From Hyphomicrobiales bacterium (lineage in GTDB: Bacteria > Pseudomonadota > Alphaproteobacteria > Rhizobiales > Rhizobiaceae): a stretch of 64,000 nt of DNA. The stretch covers positions 1 to 64,000 of the forward strand of contig UBWZ01000018.1 of the NCBI GenBank assembly GCA_900469345.1. The letters are read 5' to 3'. How positions within the stretch are numbered: the first letter of the stretch is position 1; the number at the start of each line of letters is the position of its first letter. The translations under genes and the position numbers were made by a program. Shown here in pieces: positions 8,244-16,788 of this stretch. The notes beneath the pieces are model-generated. The model was not told the origin of the DNA. It searched no databases and saw nothing but the letters and a program-made list of their open reading frames with translations.

Positions 8244-10601
8244 ATGACCGACCAGCAGACGGATGAAACGATCAGCGTCAGCGGGCTGGCGGGGCCCGCC
8301 GAGATTGCCGTGGACCGCTGGGGGATCGCCCATATCCGGGCCGACAGCGAGGCGGATCTGTTCTTCCTGCAGGGGTTCAACGCGGCCCGCGACCGTCTCT
8401 GGCAGATCGATCTGTGGCGCAAGCGCGGGCTCGGCTTGCTGGCCGAAGACTTCGGCCCCGGCTACCTGGCGCAGGACTATGCCGCCCGGCACTTTCTCTA
8501 CCGCGGCGACATGGCGGCAGAATGGGCTTTCTATGCCGACGATACGCAGGCCATCTGCACGGCGTTTGCGGCGGGCGTGAACGCCTACATCGAGCTCTGC
8601 AACCGCGAGCCCGATCGCCTGCCGCCGGAGTTCATGCTGTTCGGCACGCGGCCGAAATCCTGGCAGCCGGAAGACGTGGTGCGGATCCGCAGCCACGCGC
8701 TGACCCGCAACGGCGTCTCTGAAATCCTGCGCGCCAACGTCATGGCGCTTGCGGACGCAGAGACGGACCTGCTGCGCTTCGAGATCGATCCGCCGGTCGA
8801 GCCGAAGCTTGCGGACGGCCTGTCGCTGGAAGACATTCCGCTGGAGGCCGTGCGGCTGTTCAAGCTGGCAACCGCTCCCGTTACCTTCGAACCCTCGCGC
8901 CTGTCGGCGCCGCTCGAAGACGCGTTCGTCTGGACCGAGGTCACCGATCTCGGCGAAGTGGTACAGCGTGTCGCCGAGGAGGGCTCCAACAACTGGGCCG
9001 TGCATGGCTCCCGCACGCAAAGCGGCCGGCCGATCCTCGCCAGCGATCCGCACCGGGCACATGCCGTTCCCTCGCTGCGATATCTTGTGCATCTCGAAGC
9101 ACCGGGGCTCAACGTCATCGGCACCGGCGAGCCGAGCGCGCCCGGCGTGTCGATCGGCCATAACGGTCAAACAGCTTTCGGCCTGACCATCTTCGGGGCC
9201 GACCAGGAGGACATCTACGTCTACGAGACGAAGGAGGGGTCTCCGGATCTCTATCGGTATGGCGATGGCTTCGAGGCAATCGCGCGCGAAGAACAGACGT
9301 TTGCGGTCAAGGGGTATCCGGATCAGTCGCTGACACTATCGTTCACCCGCCACGGTCCGGTGCTGCACGAGGATGTCGGGCGTCGCCGCGCCATCGCCAT
9401 GCGCACGGTCTGGCATTCACCTGGTTCGGCCGCCTATCTCGGCAGCCTCTCCTACATGCGCAGCCGCTCGACGCAGGATTTCGCCGGCCACATGGGCCGA
9501 TGGGGCACGCCTTCGGTCAATCATGTCAGCGCCGATCTTTCCGGCACGATCGGTTGGTTCACCGCGGGCTTCACGCCGGTCCGCCGCAACTGGCGCGGTC
9601 TTTTGCCGGTGCCGGGTGATGGAAGCCACGAGTGGGACGGGTTCCTCGCCGCTGAAGATCTGCCACGTGCGGTCAACCCGAAGCGCGGTTTCGTCGCCTC
9701 GGCCAACGAGATGAACCTGCCGGCCGACCGGGATCCGCATGCCCCGTCGATCGGCCACGAATGGGCGGAAGTCAGCCGCGCGCACCGCATCGGTGAGGTG
9801 CTGGCAAACGACACCGCCCATACGCTTGCGGCCTCCATGGCGCTGCAGACCGATGTCTATTCCCGCCCGGCGGCGATCATCACCGGGCTGCTTGCCGATA
9901 TCACGGCTTCCCTGCCGGCGGACGGCGGGCATGCCGCGCCGCTCTTGCTGTTTGCCGGATGGGATCACCGGCTTAGCGCCGACAGTGCTCCGGCCGCGCT
10001 GTTTGAGGTGTGGTGGATGAAGCATCTGCGGCCCGCGATGCTGGCGCGGTTCGCACCCAATCCGACCGTCCGGCAGATGCTCCTCCCGGGCGATTTCGAC
10101 CGACTTCTGTTCCTGCTCCAGACGCCCGAACACTTCTGGAGCGGTGAAGAGCGCGCCGCGCTGATCCTTTCGACCCTCAACCAGGGTTGGCAGGATTGCG
10201 CGGCGCGACTTGGACCTGACCCCGCCGCATGGCGGTGGGGCGACCTGCACAAGGCGCTGTTCGAGCACGCCGCGGCCCGGATCAAAACGACGCCGGACGC
10301 CAGCTGGAATGTCGGCCCGCTGCCGGTCGGCGGCAGCCGCTCGACGCCGATGCATGCCGCCTACCGGATGGGGGATTTCGGCGTCAATGCCGGCGCCTCC
10401 GTCAGGCTCGTGATGGATGTGGGCGACTGGGACAATTGCGTCTGCGTCAACACGCCCGGCCAGTCCGGCGATCCGCGCTCGCCGCACTATGGCGATCTGT
10501 CGCCAATCTGGGCAAATTGCGAATACGTGCCGCTCCTCTACAGCCGCGACAGGGTGGATGCCGAGATCACTCATCGCATCCGCCTCGTCCCCACCCCCTG
10601 A
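8244..10601 (+). CDS. Penicillin acylase-family amidase (Ntn hydrolase)
   Basis: About 785 residues from the ATG at 8244; in-frame ATGs at 8226 and 8235 are alternatives. The layout is that of S45 acylases: an alpha-chain part, a linker, and a beta chain beginning at the Ser of EEGSNNWAVHGS (about residue 248), which becomes the N-terminal nucleophile after self-cleavage. The GSNNW context, DPHRAHAVPS and VSIGHNGQTAFGLT are classical. Relatives cut N-acyl amides such as penicillin G, acyl-homoserine lactones or glutaryl amides. No convincing signal peptide is seen, unlike many periplasmic members, so it may act on cargo already imported by the adjacent transporter. Confidence 0.92.
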   Translation: MTDQQTDETISVSGLAGPAEIAVDRWGIAHIRADSEADLFFLQGFNAARDRLWQIDLWRKRGLGLLAEDFGPGYLAQDYAARHFLYRGDMAAEWAFYADDTQAICTAFAAGVNAYIELCNREPDRLPPEFMLFGTRPKSWQPEDVVRIRSHALTRNGVSEILRANVMALADAETDLLRFEIDPPVEPKLADGLSLEDIPLEAVRLFKLATAPVTFEPSRLSAPLEDAFVWTEVTDLGEVVQRVAEEGSNNWAVHGSRTQSGRPILASDPHRAHAVPSLRYLVHLEAPGLNVIGTGEPSAPGVSIGHNGQTAFGLTIFGADQEDIYVYETKEGSPDLYRYGDGFEAIAREEQTFAVKGYPDQSLTLSFTRHGPVLHEDVGRRRAIAMRTVWHSPGSAAYLGSLSYMRSRSTQDFAGHMGRWGTPSVNHVSADLSGTIGWFTAGFTPVRRNWRGLLPVPGDGSHEWDGFLAAEDLPRAVNPKRGFVASANEMNLPADRDPHAPSIGHEWAEVSRAHRIGEVLANDTAHTLAASMALQTDVYSRPAAIITGLLADITASLPADGGHAAPLLLFAGWDHRLSADSAPAALFEVWWMKHLRPAMLARFAPNPTVRQMLLPGDFDRLLFLLQTPEHFWSGEERAALILSTLNQGWQDCAARLGPDPAAWRWGDLHKALFEHAAARIKTTPDASWNVGPLPVGGSRSTPMHAAYRMGDFGVNAGASVRLVMDVGDWDNCVCVNTPGQSGDPRSPHYGDLSPIWANCEYVPLLYSRDRVDAEITHRIRLVPTP

Positions 10602-10612
10602 ACCAAGGCCGC

Positions 10613-11782
10613 ATGCCCATGACCTCCCCCACGAGCCTGGCGATCACGCCCGACAATATCGATCTCGGCGCGTTCCTTTCGGAGCTGCGCCTGTGGGTCG
10701 AGATGGAAACCCCGAGCCATGATGCGGCCGCCGTCAACCGGCTGGTGGACCATGTCGAGGGATATGCGAAGACCGCAGGACTGGAGATCGAGCGGCGGGC
10801 CGGCACCCTGTCGTTCGGCGATATCCTCATCGTGCGGACACCCCGCCCGGAAGGCACCAATGCCCGGCGTATCCAGATCCTTGCGCATCTCGACACGGTG
10901 CATGCGACCGGCACGCTTGCCGGCCCATTGCCTCTGCGGCAGGAGGGCGACCGGCTCTACGGTCCGGGGATCTACGACATGAAGGCCGGCGTGCTGATGG
11001 CGGTCGAGGCGATGCTGCTTGCCATGCGCGCCGGCACGCATCTGCCGATCGACCTGCTGATCGTCCCGGACGAGGAGGTCGGCTCGAAATCGTCCCGGCC
11101 GGTGATCGAGGAACTGGCGCGCGACGCCGCCTACGCCCTCGTCGTCGAACCGGCGCGCGACGGCGGCAAGATCGTCACTGCCCGCAAGGGCGTCGGCATG
11201 TTCGACATTACCGTGCGCGGACGGGCTGCCCATGCCGGGGTGCGGCCGTTGGACGGTCGCTCTGCCATCCGCGCCGCGGCGCAGCTGGTGCTGGATATCG
11301 AGGCGCTCAACGATGCCGCCCGCGGCATCACCGTCACCACGGGGATGATCCAGGGTGGCACGGGTCGCAACACGGTGCCGGCGGAATGCCGCCTGCAGAT
11401 CGATCTTCGCCTGCCGGATGCGGCGATGGCTGCCGAGGTAATTGGCAAGATCGAGGCGATGTGTCCGACCGACCCCGACATCAGCTTCGAGATCAGCGGC
11501 GGCCTCAACCGGCCGCCCTTTGCGCAGAGTCCGGAGGGGGCCTCACTGTTTGAGACCGCCGCCGACATTGCGGCTCGGCTCGGCATCGCGCTCGAGGGCA
11601 TGGCGACAGGCGGCGGCTCGGACGGCAACTTCACGGCGGCGCTCGGCGTGCCGACGCTGGACGGTCTCGGGGCCGATGGTGCCGGCGCCCATACCTACGA
11701 CGAACACATTCTGGTCAGCAGCCTTGCGCCCCGTACGGCACTGCTCGCCAACATGCTGGTTTCGCTCGACCGGAACGGTTGA
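10613..11782 (+). CDS. M20-family metallopeptidase (ArgE/DapE/carboxypeptidase G2 type)
   Basis: 389 residues from the ATG at 10613; an ATG at 10619 is possible. The two-zinc centre is readable: HLDTVH (first His), YGPGIYDMKAGV (bridging Asp), VPDEEVGS (catalytic and metal Glu), VEPAR, and the last His in GAHTYDEH. The dimerisation domain contains AHAGVRP. Such enzymes remove an acyl group from, or a terminal amino acid off, a small peptide. It is the last gene of the nine-gene operon, 11 bases after the acylase, and probably processes the product that the acylase releases. Confidence 0.92.
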   Translation: MPMTSPTSLAITPDNIDLGAFLSELRLWVEMETPSHDAAAVNRLVDHVEGYAKTAGLEIERRAGTLSFGDILIVRTPRPEGTNARRIQILAHLDTVHATGTLAGPLPLRQEGDRLYGPGIYDMKAGVLMAVEAMLLAMRAGTHLPIDLLIVPDEEVGSKSSRPVIEELARDAAYALVVEPARDGGKIVTARKGVGMFDITVRGRAAHAGVRPLDGRSAIRAAAQLVLDIEALNDAARGITVTTGMIQGGTGRNTVPAECRLQIDLRLPDAAMAAEVIGKIEAMCPTDPDISFEISGGLNRPPFAQSPEGASLFETAADIAARLGIALEGMATGGGSDGNFTAALGVPTLDGLGADGAGAHTYDEHILVSSLAPRTALLANMLVSLDRNG

Positions 11783-11844
11783 GGGGGCGCAAGCGCATCC
11801 GGCCATCGACCAGCCGACAACCTCCTGACGATCGGGAAATCCCG

Positions 11845-12912
11845 TTAGCCGTTTCCGCCGGCGTCGCTCAGCTGATCGAGCGGTCCTGTCAGGGCCGTGC
11901 GCGGCGGAACCAGGGTCGGCTGCACAAGAACCGTGACAGGCGCCCGGCGCGGGGCCTCAAGGATTGCAAACCCCTTTGCCAGCATGGCTTCGCTGTCCTG
12001 CTGGATCATGAAAACCGGAAAGGGCAGGAAGGACGCGAAGGGGTCGTAGTCATAGCAACCGACGATGATGTCGGCGAAGGTCTCGTGCGGATGCTGCCCC
12101 AGGAACCGCAGCAGGCCCTCGAGGTTGATCGAGGAATTGACGAAGAAGGCGCGGGGCAGCTTTCCATGGCCCTCGTAGAACGCCTCGAATGCGCGGGCGG
12201 TCATGGCAGGTGAGTAGCCCGTCGGCTGGATGCAGGCATCGGGATCGGCGCCGAGAAGGGTACGCTTCACCTCGCGGAAGCCGCGGATGCGTTCGTGGCT
12301 GGCGTGGTCGTCGCGGCCGCCGAACAGATAGAGCTCATCCGGCGTCAGCGGTCCATCCTGAAGCGCCCGCTCGATGATTGCCTGCGTGAGCAGGCGCGCC
12401 CCTTCGTAATTGTCGCTGATGATCGACGGCGCCCGGGTGCCCGGCAGATCGATGTTGACGTGTTTCAGGCCTGCCTTTTCGCACAGCGCGTGCACGCCAT
12501 CAGGGTCGGTGGCGCCGGCAATAAACAGTTCGTCGATCGAGTAGGAGATCAGGGTCTCGACGACCTGTCGCTCCTCGCGCGGATCGCGGCAGGCGCTGAC
12601 GACAACGGGACACTGACCGCGGCTTCTGACGAGCGCCTCGAAGGATTGCGCCATCGAAGAGAAATAGCGGTTGTCGTAGACGGGCAGCAACAGGCCGACC
12701 AGACCCGACCGGGACGAGCGGAGGCCGCGCGCCTGCAGGTTCGCCGTGTAACCATGATGTTCGGCCAGATCCTGGATGAGTTGGGCCGTCGCGTCCTTGA
12801 TGCGTCGCTTTCGCCAGCTGCCATTGAGAACCGCGCTGACTGTGGACGCCGATGTCCCCGACAGCACGGATAGATCGTAGATCGTCGCCTTCTTCTTGCC
12901 GGTGTCCGTCAT
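11845..12912 (-). CDS. LacI-family transcriptional regulator
   Basis: 355 residues from the ATG at 12912, which has an AGAGGA ribosome site six bases ahead. The N-terminal helix-turn-helix is ATIYDLSVLSGTSASTVSAVLNG (residues 9-31), slightly longer in the hinge than LacI because of a basic WRKRRIKDAT segment. The periplasmic-binding-protein-like domain follows, with GLLLPVYDNRYFSS and DIIVGCYDYDPFASFLPFPVFMIQQD. It is divergent from the sugar ABC operon at 13149 and very likely represses it through the palindromes in between. Confidence 0.92.
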   Translation of the reverse strand: MTDTGKKKATIYDLSVLSGTSASTVSAVLNGSWRKRRIKDATAQLIQDLAEHHGYTANLQARGLRSSRSGLVGLLLPVYDNRYFSSMAQSFEALVRSRGQCPVVVSACRDPREERQVVETLISYSIDELFIAGATDPDGVHALCEKAGLKHVNIDLPGTRAPSIISDNYEGARLLTQAIIERALQDGPLTPDELYLFGGRDDHASHERIRGFREVKRTLLGADPDACIQPTGYSPAMTARAFEAFYEGHGKLPRAFFVNSSINLEGLLRFLGQHPHETFADIIVGCYDYDPFASFLPFPVFMIQQDSEAMLAKGFAILEAPRRAPVTVLVQPTLVPPRTALTGPLDQLSDAGGNG

Positions 12913-12984
12913 GTCCGTCCTCTCGCTCCCGTCACTTAAGAGGAAATCCCGCTTGACGAAAGATGCGTCGTCGTCAATATTCTC

Positions 12985-13024
12985 TGCACCATCGATTGTG
13001 CAAAAGTGAAATATCGATTGTGCT
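12985..13024. promoter_or_regulatory. Candidate LacI-type operator pair
   Basis: 12985-13002 is an 18-base near-perfect palindrome: TGCAC and GTGCA arms around an ATCGAT core, with one mismatch per arm. A second ATCGAT-centred site lies at 13007-13024 and shares the right half ATCGATTGTGC (12991-13001 and 13013-13023). The centres are 22 bases apart, about two helical turns. CG-centred palindromes of this form are the usual targets of LacI-family proteins, and a LacI gene is divergent here. Binding is inferred. Confidence 0.7.
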
Positions 13025-13148
13025 GGATGGGTCGCCGGAGGAGGCGAGATGGGAGGCGAGGGGTTTCCCTCGGCCATGGGAGAAACGGGAGGCGCCGGTC
13101 CAGGGCTGGCTGTCCTCGTTCGCAAAGGCGAACGTTGAGGAGGAAATC

Positions 13149-14132
13149 ATGAGGAAGCTTATTCTGGCGGCCTTTGCCGCATCGCTGTCGCTTCTCGGCG
13201 GCATGTCGGTGCAGGCGGCGGACGCACCCAAGGTCGGCATTGTCGTGAAGATCGGCGGTATTCCGTGGTTCAACGCCATGGAGGCGGGGATCAAGGAGCA
13301 AGGCAAGAAGCTCGGCGTCGATGCGTTCATGGTCGGACCGACCAGCGCCGATCCCGCGCTGCAGGTGCGCGCGATCGAGGATCTGATTGCCCAGGGGGTC
13401 AAGGTGATCGGAGTTGTTCCCAACGACGCCAAGGTTCTCGAGCCCGTGCTCACCAAGGCGCAGGCGGCCGGTATCAAGGTCATCACCCATGAATCGCCGT
13501 CGCAGAAGGGCGCCGACTGGAATTTCGAACTTGCCTCGTCCAAGGGATTCGGCGAGGCGCATGGAAAGCTGCTGGCCGAGAAGATGGGCGGCAAGGGTGA
13601 ATATGCGGTCTTTGTCGGTTCGCTGACGGTACCGCTGCACAACGCCTGGGCCGACGCGGCGATCGCCTATATCAAGGCAAACTATCCCGACATGAAGCTT
13701 GTCGGAGACCGCTACGGCGTCGCCGAGGATGTGGACAAGAGCCGTTCGACCGCGCTCGACCTGATCGGCGCGCATCCGGACCTGACGGGCTTCCTTGCAT
13801 TCGGCAGCCAGGGCCCAATCGGTGCCGGCCGCGCCGTCGAGGAGCGCCGCAAGACGGGCAAGATCTTCGTGCTCGGACCGTTCTCTCCCGGGCAGGGCCA
13901 GAAGCTCATCAAGTCGGGTGCGATTTCGGGCGGCTTCATGTGGAATCCGAAGCAGGCCGGCGAGGTGTTCGTGACCCTCGCCGATCGCCTGGTCAAGGGT
14001 GAGAGCATCAAGCAGGGCGATGACATTGCCGGGCTCGGCGTCATCAAGCCCGCTGGCAACGACATCATCGTCGATCAGCTTTTGCCCATCAACAAGGATA
14101 CGGTCGACGGACTGGTCGCCATGGGACTCTGA
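13149..14132 (+). CDS. Sugar ABC transporter periplasmic binding protein (type 1, RbsB/RhaS/LsrB-like)
   Basis: 327 residues from the ATG at 13149 with GAGGAGGAAATC ahead. A signal peptide runs to about VQAADA. The mature chain opens with KVGIVVKIGGIPWFNAMEAGIKEQ, the strand-helix start of type 1 binding proteins, and shows VKVIGVVPNDAKVLEP and NFELASSKGFGEAHG. The layout resembles rhamnose and autoinducer-2 binders more than RbsB itself. It opens a seven-gene operon and is followed by a 117-base hairpin-rich gap, which is common where the binding protein must be made in excess. Confidence 0.92.
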   Translation: MRKLILAAFAASLSLLGGMSVQAADAPKVGIVVKIGGIPWFNAMEAGIKEQGKKLGVDAFMVGPTSADPALQVRAIEDLIAQGVKVIGVVPNDAKVLEPVLTKAQAAGIKVITHESPSQKGADWNFELASSKGFGEAHGKLLAEKMGGKGEYAVFVGSLTVPLHNAWADAAIAYIKANYPDMKLVGDRYGVAEDVDKSRSTALDLIGAHPDLTGFLAFGSQGPIGAGRAVEERRKTGKIFVLGPFSPGQGQKLIKSGAISGGFMWNPKQAGEVFVTLADRLVKGESIKQGDDIAGLGVIKPAGNDIIVDQLLPINKDTVDGLVAMGL

Positions 14133-14137
14133 AAAGA

Positions 14138-14179
14138 GGCCCCCTCCCGGGTGTGGGGCCGGTCCTTTCGATCGGCCCC
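14138..14179 (+). promoter_or_regulatory. Two mutually exclusive stem-loops after the binding-protein gene
   Basis: The bases 14155-14164 can pair with 14170-14179 (ten pairs, one mismatch, five-base loop). The start of that same arm, GGGGCC at 14155-14160, can instead pair with GGCCCC at 14138-14143. The two structures cannot coexist. They may limit readthrough or protect the upstream message from 3' decay. Confidence 0.55.
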
Positions 14180-14249
14180 CGCTCGCGCCTGATGGATCCG
14201 TTCGTGCCCGATCGGCCATCTCGACCTCAATGACCTGGCAGGAATCGAC

Positions 14250-15764
14250 ATGAGTATCGCAACGGACACGGGTGCGAGTGCCCGCCCGATCCTATCTCTT
14301 CGTGGCATCAGCATGACGTTCGGCGGCGTCAGAGCCCTGAAGAACGTTTCCTTCGAGGTAATGCCCGGCGAGGTGCACTGCCTAGCGGGCGAGAACGGAA
14401 GCGGCAAGAGCACGCTGATCAAGGTTGTGTCCGGCGTCTACACGCCCGCCCCTGGTGCCGAGATCGTCTTCGACGGCGAGACCCTGACGCGCATGACACC
14501 AGTCATGGCGCAGGAAAAGGGCATTCAGATCATCTGGCAGGATCTCGCCCTGTTTCCGGAAATGAGCGTTGCGGAAAACATCGCCTTCCAGTCGCTGTCC
14601 GGTCCGCGCATGCGGCTGGTCGATTACTCCGCCATCCGACGGATTGCCCGCAATGCGCTTTCGCGGCTTGGCGTGATGCTCGACGTGGAACGGCCGCTCA
14701 AGGATTTCGCGATCGCCCAGCGGCAGATCGTGGCGATTGCGCGGGCTCTGGTCGGCGAAGCGCGGGTCGTGTTCATGGACGAGCCGACCGCCTCGCTCAC
14801 CCAGTCGGAGACCGATCATCTCCTGGCGATCGTGCGCACCCTGTCGGCCAGCGGCGTCGCGGTGGTGTTGGTCAGTCATCGCCTTGCCGAGGTGCTGGCA
14901 ATCTCCTCGCGCATCACGGTGCTGCGCGACGGTGCGCTGGTCGGCGTCTACCCGGTCGCCGGCATGACCCAGTCGGGGATCACCGAACTGATGACGGGCC
15001 GAAGCTTCGACGAGCGCGTGCGCGCCAGAGAGGTTACGAAGAACCCGGTCGTGCTGTCCGTCGCGCATCTCTCCCGGCCCCGCGAGTTCGAGGATATCTC
15101 CTTCGATCTGCGTCGAGGTGAAACGCTCGGCGTCACCGGACTGCTGGGGGCCGGGCGGACCGAGCTCGCATTGACGCTGTTTGGAATGCGCAAGCCTTCC
15201 GCCGGATCGATAACGCTCGAGGGGCGGCCTGTCCGCTTTTCATCCAACCGGGACGCGATCGCAGCCGGTATCGCCTACCTATCGGAGGACCGGCTGTCGC
15301 TTGGCCTCAACCAGCCGCAGTCCATCGCCGACAATCTGGTCATGGCCTCGCTCGACCGTATCCTGAAGCGCGGCCTGATCGCATCGGACAGGAAGCGGTC
15401 GCTGGTTGCCCGCTGGATCGCCGACCTCGGCATCCGGATCGGCCTGCAGGAGGACGCGATCTCGACCCTCTCAGGCGGCAACCAGCAGCGCGTCGCAATT
15501 GCCAAGTGGCTGGCGACCGATCCCAAGGTGCTGATCCTCGACGCGCCGACCGTTGGCGTCGATGTCGGTGCCCGAGCCGGCATCTTCGAGATCGTCGCCC
15601 GGCTCGCGGAGGCGGGGCTGGCGATCATCCGCATCTCCGACGAGGTGCCCGAGGTCTACCTCAACGCCGACCGGATCATCCACATGAAGAAGGGCCGCAT
15701 CGCCGGCTGGCACGATCCGCGCGCCACGACACTCAAGGCGCTGGAGGCGGCCGTCTATGCCTAA
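14250..15764 (+). CDS. Sugar ABC transporter ATPase, tandem RbsA-type
   Basis: 504 residues with two nucleotide-binding halves. The first has Walker A GENGSGKST near residue 45 and Walker B VVFMDEPTAS, with an unusual signature region FAIAQRQIVAIARAL. The second half, from about residue 255, has the expected degenerate Walker A GLLGAGRTE, an intact LSGGNQQRVAIAKWL signature, and Walker B LILDAPTVGVDVG, in which Ala replaces the catalytic Glu. The asymmetry between halves is common in this family. It energises the two permeases that follow; its last eight bases overlap the next gene. Confidence 0.92.
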   Translation: MSIATDTGASARPILSLRGISMTFGGVRALKNVSFEVMPGEVHCLAGENGSGKSTLIKVVSGVYTPAPGAEIVFDGETLTRMTPVMAQEKGIQIIWQDLALFPEMSVAENIAFQSLSGPRMRLVDYSAIRRIARNALSRLGVMLDVERPLKDFAIAQRQIVAIARALVGEARVVFMDEPTASLTQSETDHLLAIVRTLSASGVAVVLVSHRLAEVLAISSRITVLRDGALVGVYPVAGMTQSGITELMTGRSFDERVRAREVTKNPVVLSVAHLSRPREFEDISFDLRRGETLGVTGLLGAGRTELALTLFGMRKPSAGSITLEGRPVRFSSNRDAIAAGIAYLSEDRLSLGLNQPQSIADNLVMASLDRILKRGLIASDRKRSLVARWIADLGIRIGLQEDAISTLSGGNQQRVAIAKWLATDPKVLILDAPTVGVDVGARAGIFEIVARLAEAGLAIIRISDEVPEVYLNADRIIHMKKGRIAGWHDPRATTLKALEAAVYA

Positions 15765-16788
15765 CGTTGTCCGGCACCACGCGACCGAAGTCGTGCTCAC
15801 CGCGGTGATCATCGTCATGGGTGCGTTTCTCACCCTTTCCACCGATCGCTTCCTGACGCTCGGCAATGTCTTCGATCTCCTCAACATCAGCTCCGTCAAC
15901 ATCATCTTCACCGTCGGGCTGCTGGTGGTGCTGATTGCCGGCGGGATCGACATCTCCTTCGCGGTCGCCGCGTCCGTCGTCCAGTATGTCACGGTCCTCG
16001 CGCTGGGCGGCATCGGCGGCGGCGGATGGCTGTCGGGGTTCCTGATTGCCGCTTCGGTCGGCATCCTGCTCGGCCTGATCAACGCCGTCCTCATCCATCG
16101 TTTCCGGATCATTTCGATCGTGGCGACGATCGCGACCTTCAATATCTACTTCGGCCTGCTGATGTTCTTCACCAAGGGCGTCTCGATCTACACGCTTCCC
16201 GACTGGCTGACGACGCGCGTGGTTCTTTACGAGCGCGAAATGGCCGACGGCAGCTGGGCGGAGATCACCCTGCCGGTGGCGGTGATGATCCTTTGCGTCA
16301 TGACAACCTGGCTCCTGCTTGCCCGGACGACGACCGGCCGGCAGCTCTTTGCCTTCGGCGACAATCCGGAAGGGGCGCGGCGGTTCGGCATTCCGATCGG
16401 CGCCATGCAGTTCATCGCCTTCGGATGGCTGGGGCTGATGGCGGGCGTCGCCGGGCTGATGCAGGCCCATTATGCCCAGGAGGTCGTGCCGAATGCGCTT
16501 TACGGCCGCGAACTCGACGTCTTGGCCGCCGTCGTGCTGGGCGGGGCGAGACTGGGCGGGGGCAAGGGATCGGTGCTCGGCTGCGTGCTCGGCGTGCTGC
16601 TCGTTTCGGTCACCCAGAACGGGCTCAACCTCATGGGCGTTTCGCCCTTCGCCTTCAAGATGATCGTCGGTGCCATCATTCTCACAGCAATCACCCTGTC
16701 GAGCGTGAGGCTTGAAAAGCTGGCGCCGATCCTGTCGCGGCGCACCCAGGACACCGGCTCGACGGCCGGAAAGGGTGAGATCCGATGA
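15757..16788 (+). CDS. Sugar ABC transporter permease (RbsC/AraH family)
   Basis: 343 residues with eight to ten membrane segments. The family motif GLLVVLIAGGIDISFAVAASVVQYV lies near residues 50-75, and the ATPase-contact loop around FGDNPEGARRFGIPIGAMQFIAFGWLGLMAG near residue 200. The GGARLGGGKGSVLGCVLGVLLV segment is typical. The start is inside the ATPase gene (eight-base overlap) and its end overlaps the next permease by four bases, so the two permeases are coupled and probably form a heterodimer. Confidence 0.92.
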   Translation: MPNVVRHHATEVVLTAVIIVMGAFLTLSTDRFLTLGNVFDLLNISSVNIIFTVGLLVVLIAGGIDISFAVAASVVQYVTVLALGGIGGGGWLSGFLIAASVGILLGLINAVLIHRFRIISIVATIATFNIYFGLLMFFTKGVSIYTLPDWLTTRVVLYEREMADGSWAEITLPVAVMILCVMTTWLLLARTTTGRQLFAFGDNPEGARRFGIPIGAMQFIAFGWLGLMAGVAGLMQAHYAQEVVPNALYGRELDVLAAVVLGGARLGGGKGSVLGCVLGVLLVSVTQNGLNLMGVSPFAFKMIVGAIILTAITLSSVRLEKLAPILSRRTQDTGSTAGKGEIR

